This document shows positions 1-8,290 of a stretch of DNA of 49,968 nt, in pieces. The DNA lies in contig JBMYZR010000010.1 in the NCBI GenBank assembly GCA_049610565.1, forward strand, positions 1 to 49,968, in the 5' to 3' direction. This DNA is from UBA8752 sp049610565. GTDB taxonomy: Bacteria > Bacteroidota > Bacteroidia > Flavobacteriales_D > Sanyastnellaceae. The notes under the pieces were generated by a model. That model saw only the letters and a program-made list of their open reading frames with translations. It did no database searches and was not told the origin of the DNA. The position numbers and the translations under genes are program-made. Positions within the stretch are counted from its first letter, which is position 1. Each line of letters starts with the position of its first letter.

Positions 1-1
1 G

Positions 2-1822
2 ACCGAAGACGGCACCGAGGAACGCTGCATCGGTTCCGCGGAAGAGCTGTACACGGCGTGCACCGAGGCCGTGGACGCCGGCCTGATGGACACCCACCCC
101 TTCGCGGACTTCGTGCCGGGCGACATGTCCGATGAGAACTACGCCCGCATCGACCTGCACAAGCACGTGGTGGACGGAATCGTGCTCAAGGCGGCCGACG
201 GCCGCCCGATGCACCGTGAGGCCGACCTGATCGACGTCTGGTTCGATTCCGGCAGCATGCCCTACGCCCAGTGGCATTACCCCTTCGAGAACCGCGACCG
301 CGTCGAGGGCCCGGATGGCGGCCTCGCCTTCCCCGCGGACTTCATCGCCGAGGGCGTGGACCAGACCCGCGGTTGGTTCTACACCCTGCACGCCATCGCC
401 ACGATGGTGTTTGACCAGGTCGCCTACAAGACCGTGGTCTCCAACGGTCTCGTGCTGGACAAGAACGGCCAGAAGATGTCCAAGCGCCTGGGCAATGCGG
501 TGGATCCGTTCGAGACGTTGGCCCAGTACGGCCCGGACGCCACGCGCTGGTACATGCTGACCAACGCGCAACCGTGGGACAACCTGCGCTTCGACACCGA
601 GGGCATCGGCGAGGTGCAGCGGAAGTTCTTCGGCACGTTGCACAACACCTACGCCTTCTTCGCCCTCTACGCCGGCATCGATGGATGGTCCCCGGATGCG
701 GAGGCACCCGCGGTGGCGGACCGTCCGGAACTCGACCGGTGGATCCTGAGCCGGCTCCACACCTGCATCGCGGGCGTCGAGGAGGCCTTCGACAGCTTCG
801 AGCCCACCCGGGCCGGCCGCCTGGTGCAGTCCTTCGTGGTCGACGACCTCAGCAACTGGTACGTGCGCCTCGGCCGCCGCCGGTTCTGGAAGAGCGATTC
901 GGACACGGACAAGGCCGCGGCCTATGCGACGCTGCACGAATGCCTGCGCACCGTGTCGCTGCTCGCCTCGCCGATTGCGCCCTTCTTCATGGACCGCCTC
1001 TGGCAGGACCTCGGGGGGGCGGATTCCGTGCACCTCGCCGACTGGCCGGCCGTGCAGGACGGGTTGCGGGACGCCGAGTTGGAGGCCCGGATGGACCTGG
1101 CCCAACGCTTGAGTTCGCTGACCCTGAGCCTGCGCAAGCGGGAGAAGATCCGCGTGCGCCAGCCGCTGGGCCGCATCCTCGTTCCGGTGCTGGACGCCGA
1201 TTTCGGGGCGCGCCTTGAGGCGGTGGCCGAGCTTGTCAAGGGCGAGGTCAACGTCAAGGCCGTGGAGCCCCTGGCCGAAGACAGCGACATCCTGACCAAG
1301 CGGCTCAAGGCCGACTTCAAGAAGCTCGGACCGCGTTACGGAAAGCGGATGAAGGCCGTGGCCGGTGCCATTGCCCAGCTCGATCAGGACGCGATCCGCG
1401 AGCTCGAGCGCCACGGCAAGCTGGACCTGACCCTCGAGGACGGGCCGGTGGAGCTGCTGCTCGACGACGTCGAGGTGCAGACCGAGGACATCCCCGGCTG
1501 GCTCGTGGCCGGCGAGGGCGGATTGACGGTGGCGCTCGACATCGAGATCACCCCCGAATTGCGCGCCGAAGGCCTCGCCCGCGAGCTCGTCAACCGCATC
1601 CAGCAACAGCGCAAGGACAGCGGGCTGGACGTCACGGACCGCATCGCCCTGACCCTAGATGGGCCGCAGGAACTGCAGGATTCCGTGGCCTCGAATTTGG
1701 ACTATATTCGGACCGAGACCCTCGCGGAGAAGGTGGAATGGGCCCCTGTCGGCCCGGAGGCGAACGAAGAGGAATTGGAACCCAACATGACCGTGGCCAT
1801 TGCCATGGTTGCCATTCAATGA
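2..1822 (+). CDS. ileS: Isoleucyl-tRNA synthetase, C-terminal part (5' end outside window)
   Basis: Class I aminoacyl-tRNA synthetase that charges tRNA-Ile in the cytoplasm. The frame is open from the first bases, so the start lies upstream; about 606 codons are visible. Seen: the catalytic stretch DVWFDSGSMPYAQW, the segment GVDQTRGWFYTLH and the class I signature as KMSKR in NGQKMSKRLGNAVDPF, followed by the helical anticodon-binding domain. The C-terminus has no cysteine cluster, so it lacks the zinc-finger tail of E. coli IleS. It looks instead like the longer type-2/eukaryote-like IleS common in Bacteroidota (family knowledge). The next gene begins 3 nt after the stop, which suggests ileS, the dksA-like gene and lspA form one operon. 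Confidence 0.96.
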   Translation, partial: TEDGTEERCIGSAEELYTACTEAVDAGLMDTHPFADFVPGDMSDENYARIDLHKHVVDGIVLKAADGRPMHREADLIDVWFDSGSMPYAQWHYPFENRDRVEGPDGGLAFPADFIAEGVDQTRGWFYTLHAIATMVFDQVAYKTVVSNGLVLDKNGQKMSKRLGNAVDPFETLAQYGPDATRWYMLTNAQPWDNLRFDTEGIGEVQRKFFGTLHNTYAFFALYAGIDGWSPDAEAPAVADRPELDRWILSRLHTCIAGVEEAFDSFEPTRAGRLVQSFVVDDLSNWYVRLGRRRFWKSDSDTDKAAAYATLHECLRTVSLLASPIAPFFMDRLWQDLGGADSVHLADWPAVQDGLRDAELEARMDLAQRLSSLTLSLRKREKIRVRQPLGRILVPVLDADFGARLEAVAELVKGEVNVKAVEPLAEDSDILTKRLKADFKKLGPRYGKRMKAVAGAIAQLDQDAIRELERHGKLDLTLEDGPVELLLDDVEVQTEDIPGWLVAGEGGLTVALDIEITPELRAEGLARELVNRIQQQRKDSGLDVTDRIALTLDGPQELQDSVASNLDYIRTETLAEKVEWAPVGPEANEEELEPNMTVAIAMVAIQ

Positions 1823-1825
1823 ACC

Positions 1826-2209
1826 ATGGCGGATACACGTTACTCCGACTCAGACCTGAAGGAATTCGAAGAGCTGATCCACAGCAAACTGGAGCAGGCG
1901 CGTTCGGATTTTGATCAATTGCAACGCTCCCTGTCCTACGAGGACGACAACCGGACCGAGGACACCGCGCCGACCTTCAAGATGATGGAAGACGGCAGCG
2001 ACACCATGAGCCGGGAGGAGACCGCCCAGCTCGCAGCGCGCCAGAAGAAGTTCATCATGAACCTCGAGAATGCACTGCTCCGGATCAAGAACAAGACCTA
2101 CGGCGTCTGTCGCGTCACCGGCAAGCTGATCGCCAAGGAGCGCCTGCGTCTCGTGCCGCACGCCACGATGTCCATCGAGGCCAAGAACCAGCAGGACCAG
2201 CGGCGTTGA
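1826..2209 (+). CDS. DksA/TraR-family protein with degenerate zinc finger
   Basis: A 127-residue protein of the DksA/TraR family, whose members bind the RNA polymerase secondary channel and alter transcription during stress. Residues 1-90 are charged and helical, fitting the coiled coil that enters the channel. The C-terminal segment around residues 90-120 (YGVCRVTGKLIAKERL, then PHATMSIEAK) corresponds to the zinc-finger region but holds a single cysteine, C95, in place of the four of canonical DksA. This degenerate form is usual in Bacteroidota from family knowledge. It starts 3 nt after ileS and its stop overlaps the proposed TTG start of lspA. Whether it responds to ppGpp cannot be judged from sequence. 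Confidence 0.88.
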   Translation: MADTRYSDSDLKEFEELIHSKLEQARSDFDQLQRSLSYEDDNRTEDTAPTFKMMEDGSDTMSREETAQLAARQKKFIMNLENALLRIKNKTYGVCRVTGKLIAKERLRLVPHATMSIEAKNQQDQRR

Positions 2210-2856
2210 GTTCAGACACCCGTCCCGCCCACGCGGCGTGGATCGTGGCGGCCGTGTTGGTCGTGGACCAGGCGGTCAAGGTGGGCATCAAGCTCTCCTT
2301 TGCCCTCGCCGAGCGGGTGACGTGGATTCCCGGTGCCTTCGACATCCAGTTCATCGAGAACGACGGCATGGCCTTCGGCTGGGCGTTGCCCGGGGCGACC
2401 GGCAAATACGTCCTGACTGCGTTCCGCATCCTGGCCGTCGTCTTCCTGGCCGTGCAATTGACGCGGATGGGCCGGAATGGCGCACCCCGCGGCTTCCGTC
2501 AGGCGTTGGCGCTGATTCTGGCCGGCGCGGCCGGCAACATCGTGGACAGCGTGTTCTACGGCCGTTTGTTCAGCCGAAGCTCCTTTGGACAACCCGGCGA
2601 CTGGGCGTGGAACAGCGAGTGGGGCGCCTATGCGCCTTGGTTCCGCGGCAACGTCGTCGACATGCTGCACATCACGGTCAAGTGGCCGTCCTGGTGGCCG
2701 GTCGAGGGGTGGGTCGGCATGGAAATCTTCCCGCCCATCTTCAATGTGGCGGACGTGGCCATCACCTGCGGTGTGGCGTGGATCATCCTCAAGCAGAAGA
2801 GCTGGCTCGCTCCGGTGCCTCCACCCAGTCCCCGTGTGAGCGAATCAGCTCAATGA
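2206..2856 (+). CDS. lspA: Lipoprotein signal peptidase (signal peptidase II)
   Basis: Inner-membrane aspartyl protease that removes signal peptides from prolipoproteins such as the GldH encoded downstream in this window. It is 216 residues with four hydrophobic segments. Catalytic aspartates are visible as D114 in GNIVDS and D183 in FNVADVAITCG; the ENDGMAFG motif lies near residue 52. Between the two aspartates there is an insertion of about 40 residues relative to E. coli LspA, as is common in Bacteroidota. The proposed start is TTG at 2206, overlapping the upstream stop as TTGA; no upstream ATG fits. The last 68 bp overlap the convergent ispG gene. Confidence 0.94.
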   Translation: MSSDTRPAHAAWIVAAVLVVDQAVKVGIKLSFALAERVTWIPGAFDIQFIENDGMAFGWALPGATGKYVLTAFRILAVVFLAVQLTRMGRNGAPRGFRQALALILAGAAGNIVDSVFYGRLFSRSSFGQPGDWAWNSEWGAYAPWFRGNVVDMLHITVKWPSWWPVEGWVGMEIFPPIFNVADVAITCGVAWIILKQKSWLAPVPPPSPRVSESAQ

Positions 2857-4765
2857 GGGCGTCCACGGCTTCGTCTTCGGGGATGTTGCGCTCGACGACT
2901 TCCTTTTCCTTGTAGAGCGTGATTTTGCCCGGTCCGGTGCCGACGTAGCCGTAGTCTGCGTCCGCCATCTCGCCGGGCCCGTTCACGATGCAGCCCATGA
3001 TGCCGATTTTGATGCCTTTCAGGTGGTCGGTGACGGCGCGGATTTTGGCGGTCGTCTCCTGCAGGTCGAAGAGGGTCCGGCCGCAGGAGGGACAACTGAT
3101 GTACTCGGTTCGGCTGATGCGCGTGCGGGTCGCCTGAAGGATGCCGAAGGCCGTCCGGTTCAAGGCCTGAAGCCCGCCTTCCAGTCCCACGTCGCCCGCA
3201 ATCCAGACGCCGTCTCCGAACCCGTCGAGCAGCAGACCGCCGAGGTCGGCCGCTGACTTGAGCTGCAGGGCGTCGGCGGACAGGCCATGCAGGTCCTGCC
3301 GCACGATGACGGGCAGGGTGCAACCGGCGTTGGCGAGCCGGAAGAACGCGGCGCGCAAGGAGAGCAGTGCATTGGGCCGGGCGGTGGACAACAGGAGGAC
3401 CACCGGGTCGCCTTGTAGCCGGGCCAGTTCGGTGGCGCGCTCGTTTGTGAGGTCGTCGGCGTCGACCGAGAGGAGGTTGAGGTGCGGGTCGAGCTGACCT
3501 TGCGCTGTGGCGTTCGCGAAGGCGTCGGCAGTCCACAGTGGGTGGTGCCGTTCGAGGCGGCCACCGTGTTGTTGCCAGGCCTCCGCGTCCTGAATGGCCG
3601 ACAGCCATCCCGGCAGGGCGAAGTCGCAGGTGCGGTCTCCGATGAAGATCAGGTCGCAGGCCGCATCGTCTGCCGCCCACTTGTCGAGGTCGGGCTGGTA
3701 GCGGTGGCCGAGCCCGAACAGGCCGGCGGCGGTCAACGGCCGATCGGTCAGGTCATGGCACACGACCGGGACTTGCGTCCCCCCGATGGCCCCCACGGCG
3801 GCCGCGCTGCGGCGGGTATAGCCGTATCGGTCGTACCCGTCCGGGGCGGTCGTGGCCGCGGCCAGCGGGTCGTCTCCGTGGCGTCCCTTTTCGGCGAGCT
3901 CCACGAGCAGGCGGGCCACAGGAATTTCGGCCTCCGGCGGTTCGGTGAGGGACACGCGGACGGTGTCGCCCAGGCCCTCGGCCAGCAGCGCACCGATGCC
4001 GACGGCACTTTTGATGCGCCCGTCCTCGCCTTCGCCGGCCTCGGTCACGCCGAGGTGGAGCGGGTAGGCCATGCCCTCATCCCGCATCCGGTCGGCGAGC
4101 ATCCGGTAGGCCTGCACCATGACCTGCGGGTTGCTGGCCTTCATGGACAGCACGATGTCGTGGTAATCCTCATCCCGGCAGATGTGCAGGAATTCCATGG
4201 CGCTCTCGACCATGCCGAGCGGGGTGTCGCCGTAGTGGCTGAGGATGCGGTCGGAGAGGGATCCGTGGTTGGTGCCGATGCGCATGGCCCGTCCGAGTTC
4301 CTTGCACTTGCGGACGAGCGGGGTGAAGCGGTCGCGGATGCGGGCCAATTCGTCCGCGTAGGCCGCTTCTGTGTAGTCGTGCGTCTCGAACTTCTTCTTG
4401 TCCGCGTAATTGCCCGGGTTGACCCGAATCTTCTCGACGTGGTCCGCTGCGATTTCAGCGGCGTTCGGCGTGAAATGGATGTCGGCGACAAGGGGCACAC
4501 CGGTGTGTCCGGCCTCGTCCAGCCGAGCGCGGATTTCACCCAGGGCGACGGCCTCTTTCCTGCTCGGCGCCGTGATGCGCACGATCTGGCAACCGGCGTC
4601 GATCATGCGGATGGACTCGGCGACGGTGGCCTCGATGTCCATGGTGTCCGCCGTGGTCATGGATTGCAGGACGATCGGGGCGTCGCCACCGACCACGACG
4701 CCGCCGATGTGAACGGGGCGGGTGGACATCCTGGCCGTGTTGGGTGCGGTCGAATCCGGGGTCAT
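2789..4765 (-). CDS. ispG: 4-hydroxy-3-methylbut-2-en-1-yl diphosphate synthase, long form
   Basis: Iron-sulfur enzyme (GcpE) converting methylerythritol cyclodiphosphate to HMBPP in the MEP isoprenoid pathway, the same pathway as dxs at 45936. It is 658 residues, far longer than the roughly 370 of E. coli, because of a middle domain (about residues 300-540) between the N-terminal TIM barrel and the C-terminal 4Fe-4S domain. This three-domain layout is shared with plants and many Bacteroidota. Cluster ligands C558, C561 and C592 and glutamate E599 (CPSCG; GCIVNGPGE) match the spacing of the E. coli set. Start ATG 4765; a second candidate, MSTRPVHIGG, lies 12 codons downstream. Its 3' end overlaps lspA by 68 bp. 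Confidence 0.96.
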   Translation of the reverse strand: MTPDSTAPNTARMSTRPVHIGGVVVGGDAPIVLQSMTTADTMDIEATVAESIRMIDAGCQIVRITAPSRKEAVALGEIRARLDEAGHTGVPLVADIHFTPNAAEIAADHVEKIRVNPGNYADKKKFETHDYTEAAYADELARIRDRFTPLVRKCKELGRAMRIGTNHGSLSDRILSHYGDTPLGMVESAMEFLHICRDEDYHDIVLSMKASNPQVMVQAYRMLADRMRDEGMAYPLHLGVTEAGEGEDGRIKSAVGIGALLAEGLGDTVRVSLTEPPEAEIPVARLLVELAEKGRHGDDPLAAATTAPDGYDRYGYTRRSAAAVGAIGGTQVPVVCHDLTDRPLTAAGLFGLGHRYQPDLDKWAADDAACDLIFIGDRTCDFALPGWLSAIQDAEAWQQHGGRLERHHPLWTADAFANATAQGQLDPHLNLLSVDADDLTNERATELARLQGDPVVLLLSTARPNALLSLRAAFFRLANAGCTLPVIVRQDLHGLSADALQLKSAADLGGLLLDGFGDGVWIAGDVGLEGGLQALNRTAFGILQATRTRISRTEYISCPSCGRTLFDLQETTAKIRAVTDHLKGIKIGIMGCIVNGPGEMADADYGYVGTGPGKITLYKEKEVVERNIPEDEAVDALIELIRSHGDWVEAPERASSSA

Positions 4766-4808
4766 GGGGTGAACGTGGGGCGGTTCAGGACGGGTTCAAA
4801 TGGGAATG

Positions 4809-4825
4809 GGAAGCAAAGCGCTTCC
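4809..4825. other. Short hairpin in the ispG / vWA divergent intergenic region
   Basis: Perfect inverted repeat GGAAGC-AAAGC-GCTTCC (6-bp arms, 5-nt loop) in the 183-nt gap between the divergent ispG and vWA genes. A possible ispG -7 element, TACCTTCA on the minus strand (4831-4838), lies just upstream, so the hairpin would fall in an ispG leader of about 65 nt. No function can be assigned. Confidence 0.3.
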
Positions 4826-4930
4826 GCTGATGAAGGTAACACGCCCGGCCGCGCCCTGTTCTTTGGTTCCCGTGCGTTGTGAGTTTGTGGCTGGGGGTTG
4901 AACCGCTCCGCCCCGGACGGGTTCCCTCAT

Positions 4931-4938
4931 TAGCTTCG
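4931..4938 (+). promoter_or_regulatory. Putative -7 promoter element of the vWA-AAA operon
   Basis: TAGCTTCG, one substitution from the Bacteroidota -7 consensus TAnnTTTG, 10 nt before the ATG at 4949. No clear -33 TTG element is seen at the expected distance. It is the same element type as those before holB, metG and kbl. Confidence 0.45.
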
Positions 4939-4948
4939 GCGCTTCCCC

Positions 4949-6070
4949 ATGCTTGGATTCCAATTTCACGAACTCCGTCCCGACCGGGACAAGCGGTCGC
5001 CCTTCGAGCGGTTGCTCGAGGTGTTCATGGAGGTGGTCACCCACACGAGCGGGGATGTCGAGGAGGCCATGGACTGGATGCGGGCATTGGACGACCAATA
5101 CGGATTGACCGAACCGGACTACACGCTCGACGACTTCCTCGAAGAACTCAAGGCCAAGGGCTACTTGCGGGAGGCGACCGGCCCCGGCAAGGGGGGCGTG
5201 GAATTAGGGTCACGCGGCGAGCAGCACATGCGCCGCCGGGCCCTCGACCAGATTTTCGGCAACCTCCGGAAGGGTGCGCAGGGCCGCCACCGCACCAAGG
5301 AGCGCGGCCAGGGCGACGAGCCCAATGAGGACCGCCGGCCGTACCGCTTCGGCGACAAGCTCGACCAGGTCGATTTCGGCGCCTCCCTGCGCAATGCCCA
5401 GATCCACCACGGGCCGGGCGCGCGGAGTGGCCGGGGCGGATTCCGCATGACCGAGGACGATCTCGTGGTGGAGGACCGCGAGCACCGCAGCACCACCTCG
5501 ACCGTGTTGATGATCGACATCAGCCACAGCATGATCCTGTACGGAGAGGACCGGATCACCCCGGCCAAGAAGGTCGCCATGGCCCTGGCCGAACTGGTGA
5601 TGGTCAAGTACCCCAAGGACACGCTCGACATCGTGGTCTTCGGGGACGATGCGTGGGAGATTTCCATCGCCGATCTGCCCTACCTGCAGGTGGGGCCGTT
5701 CCACACCAACACCGTCGCCGGCCTCGAGCGGGCCATGGACATCCTGCGCCGCCGGAAGACCCCGAACCGCCAGATCTTCATGATCACCGACGGCAAACCG
5801 AGCTGCCTCAAGGAGCCAGACGGGTACTACAAGAACAGTTGGGGCCTCGACCCCTACATCACCGGGAAATGCCACAACCTGGCGCGCCAGTGCCGGAAGC
5901 TGGGCATTCCCATCACCACCTTCATGATCGCCACGGACCCGGCGTTGCAGGAGTTCGTCTCGGACTTCACCGAGGCCAACAACGGCCGGGCCTTCTTCAC
6001 GGGCCTCAAGGGCCTGGGCGACACGATTTTCGCCGACTTCGAACGCAACCGCCGCGGCCGTGCCCGCTGA
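4949..6070 (+). CDS. von Willebrand factor A domain protein (partner of AAA+ ATPase)
   Basis: A 373-residue cytoplasmic protein; no signal peptide or membrane segment is visible. The N-terminal half (1-180) is charged and probably adaptor-like. A vWA domain follows with a complete metal-ion-dependent adhesion site, DISHS at 190-194 (DxSxS), then ITDGKPS further on. vWA proteins paired with MoxR/magnesium-chelatase-like ATPases act as chaperone-like or metal-insertion pairs; the target here is unknown. The ATPase gene follows at once (stop at 6070, next ATG at 6075), which supports a functional pair. It is not ChlD of pigment synthesis: no tetrapyrrole-chelatase genes are nearby and the length is short. 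Confidence 0.85.
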   Translation: MLGFQFHELRPDRDKRSPFERLLEVFMEVVTHTSGDVEEAMDWMRALDDQYGLTEPDYTLDDFLEELKAKGYLREATGPGKGGVELGSRGEQHMRRRALDQIFGNLRKGAQGRHRTKERGQGDEPNEDRRPYRFGDKLDQVDFGASLRNAQIHHGPGARSGRGGFRMTEDDLVVEDREHRSTTSTVLMIDISHSMILYGEDRITPAKKVAMALAELVMVKYPKDTLDIVVFGDDAWEISIADLPYLQVGPFHTNTVAGLERAMDILRRRKTPNRQIFMITDGKPSCLKEPDGYYKNSWGLDPYITGKCHNLARQCRKLGIPITTFMIATDPALQEFVSDFTEANNGRAFFTGLKGLGDTIFADFERNRRGRAR

Positions 6071-6074
6071 CCCC

Positions 6075-7553
6075 ATGCCCCAGAACGCCCCCGACATCCA
6101 AACCCTTGGCGCCCTGCGCGCCTCCGGATACACGCCGCAGTCCATTGCCGCGGAAATCCGCGCCAACCTCATTGACCGGTTGCAGTCCGGCGCCCCCCTG
6201 TTCGAGGGCATCGTCGGCTTTGACGACACGGTCCTGCCCGATGTGCAGCGCGCCCTGCTCGCGGGCCACAGCATGAACCTGCTGGGCCTTCGCGGCCAGG
6301 CCAAGACACGGATTGCCCGCGGACTCACCGACCTGCTTGACGAGTGGGTGCCGGTGTTGCCCGGCGCACCGCTGCCCGAGGACCCCTTGGCCCCCATCAC
6401 GGATCAGGGCCGCATCCTGGTCGAGGCCGGCGGGGACGACACCCCCATCGCGTGGATGCACCGCAGCGAGCGGTACGTGGAGAAGCTGGCCACCCCGGAC
6501 GTGAGCGTGGCCGACCTCATCGGGGACATCGACCCCATCAAGGCCGCCAACGAGGGCCTCGACTATAGCGATCCGCGCGCCTTGCACTACGGGCTGATTC
6601 CGCGCAGCCACCGCTGCATTTTCGCCATCAACGAGCTGCCCGACCTGCAGCCGCGCATCCAGGTGGCGCTGTTCAACATCCTTCAGGAGGGCGACATCCA
6701 GATCCGGGGCTTCCAGATGCGGCTCGACCTCGACATCCAGTTCGTGTTCACCGCCAACCCGGAGGACTACACGAACCGGGGCGCCATCATCACCCCGCTG
6801 AAGGACCGCATCCAGAGCCAGATCCTGACGCACTACCCGGCGTCCCTCGACGACGCCATGTCCATCACGGACCAGGAGGCCACCTGGCAGCCGGGACAGT
6901 CTGAGCGCGTCAGCGTACCGGGGGTGGTGCGGCGCGTGCTCGAGCGCATTGCCTTCGAAGCCCGCGAGAGCGAGTACATCGACGAGAAGAGCGGGGTGTC
7001 GGCCCGCCTGCCGATCAGCGCGCTGGAGCATCTGGTGGCGGCCGGTGAGCTGCGCGCCCTGCGCAATGGGTCCGACCGGACCACGGTCCGCGTGACGGAT
7101 CTGCTGGCCGTGGTGCCGGCCGTGAATGGAAAGGTCGAACTTGTGTACGAAGGCGAACAGGAAGGCGCCGCAGGCGTGGCGTTGGCCCTGGTCAGCAAGG
7201 CCATCCGCCGCGAATTCCCGACGGTGTTCCCGGACCTGGAGTCCGTCAAGCGCGGCAAGGTGGAGGACCCCTATCAGCCCATCGTGGCCTGGTTCAACCG
7301 CAACGACCTGTCGGTGCTCCGCGACCAGACCGATGCGGAGTATGCAGCGGCGCTGGAGTCCGTCGCCGGGCTGCGCGACGTGGTCGGGAAATACTGTCCC
7401 GGTGTCGTTGGGGAAGAGGCGTTGGCCAACATGGAGTTCGTGCTCCACGGCTTGGCCGCCTACAATGAGATCGGCCAATCGGTCGTCGGCAGCGATGTCA
7501 CCTTCGGCGACCTGATCGGCAACCTGTTTGAACCCGACAACGACGAGGATTGA
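6075..7553 (+). CDS. AAA+ ATPase, magnesium chelatase subunit I / MoxR-like
   Basis: A 492-residue ATPase of the ChlI/MoxR-like AAA+ group, presumed to act with the upstream vWA protein. The nucleotide-binding loop is GLRGQAKT (about 71-78), an atypical Walker A. The Walker B region is CIFAINELPDL (181-191), where asparagine replaces the usual aspartate before the catalytic glutamate; I recall this as typical of vWA-linked members. A sensor segment FVFTANPEDYTNRG lies further on. A GTG at 6060 would give five more residues and overlap the vWA gene; the ATG at 6075 is preferred. The stop overlaps the TTG start of recO, so the genes are translationally coupled. The client is unknown. Confidence 0.86.
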   Translation: MPQNAPDIQTLGALRASGYTPQSIAAEIRANLIDRLQSGAPLFEGIVGFDDTVLPDVQRALLAGHSMNLLGLRGQAKTRIARGLTDLLDEWVPVLPGAPLPEDPLAPITDQGRILVEAGGDDTPIAWMHRSERYVEKLATPDVSVADLIGDIDPIKAANEGLDYSDPRALHYGLIPRSHRCIFAINELPDLQPRIQVALFNILQEGDIQIRGFQMRLDLDIQFVFTANPEDYTNRGAIITPLKDRIQSQILTHYPASLDDAMSITDQEATWQPGQSERVSVPGVVRRVLERIAFEARESEYIDEKSGVSARLPISALEHLVAAGELRALRNGSDRTTVRVTDLLAVVPAVNGKVELVYEGEQEGAAGVALALVSKAIRREFPTVFPDLESVKRGKVEDPYQPIVAWFNRNDLSVLRDQTDAEYAAALESVAGLRDVVGKYCPGVVGEEALANMEFVLHGLAAYNEIGQSVVGSDVTFGDLIGNLFEPDNDED

Positions 7554-8290
7554 GCCCAGACGGCGTGAACATTGAACCGGCCATTGCGCTGAGCACCATC
7601 CGGCACAAGGATGGCGTGGCCATCCTGAAGCTGTTCACGCGGGAGCAGGGCATCATCGGTTGTCTGGTTCGGGAGGGCACCAAGGGGCCCCGCCGCGCCC
7701 GCAACCTGCACGCCCCGTTGTCCATGCTCCACCTTGTGGGGCTGCGCACGCTGAAGGGGGACCTCCGTCGGTTCGACCGCGCTGACCGGCCGCTGCCCCA
7801 GCAACGGACCCTGCTCGAGGTGCCGCGGTCGTCGGTGGCCATGTTCCTGGCGGAGGTCGTCTTGCGAACCGTCGAGCCCGATGCGCCCCACCCGGCGCTG
7901 TTCGATGCCCTGTGGCGGACAGCGGAAGCCCTCGAGACCGAAGAGGCCTTCACCCGGTTGCACCTGTCCTTCCTGGTCGAAGCAGTCCGCGTCCAAGGCC
8001 TTCAGCCCGATGCTCCGGTGGCGCCCCCCCCCGGCATGGGCCGCTTCAACCTCGCGAGCGCGGAATGGGAATCGGGTCCACCAATGGGGGACGATTTCCT
8101 TTCCCCAACCGACGGTACCGCGTTTCTTCGCATTCAAGGCACGGAAGTTGATGCGATCCGGTCCCAACCGATCCCGTCCGATGTTCGAAACCGGCTCGTG
8201 CTCCATCATGTGCACTACCTCCAGCTCCACCTTTCCTCGCCCAAGGCGCTCCGTTCGTGGGACGTCTTGCGAACGGTCCTGGCGGATTGA
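7550..8290 (+). CDS. recO: DNA repair protein RecO
   Basis: A 246-residue protein resembling Bacteroidota RecO, which loads RecA onto SSB-coated gaps with RecR in the RecFOR pathway. Visible are an N-terminal OB-fold-like segment (about 1-80: ALSTIRHKDGVAILKLFT, then GIIGCLVREGTKGP) and a helical C-terminal domain rich in Leu and His. As often in this phylum, the zinc-finger cysteines of some RecO proteins are absent. The start is uncertain: TTG 7550 overlaps the upstream stop as TTGA, and GTG 7565 is the alternative. The following receptor gene probably begins inside the last 80 bp. Confidence 0.82.
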   Translation: MSPDGVNIEPAIALSTIRHKDGVAILKLFTREQGIIGCLVREGTKGPRRARNLHAPLSMLHLVGLRTLKGDLRRFDRADRPLPQQRTLLEVPRSSVAMFLAEVVLRTVEPDAPHPALFDALWRTAEALETEEAFTRLHLSFLVEAVRVQGLQPDAPVAPPPGMGRFNLASAEWESGPPMGDDFLSPTDGTAFLRIQGTEVDAIRSQPIPSDVRNRLVLHHVHYLQLHLSSPKALRSWDVLRTVLAD

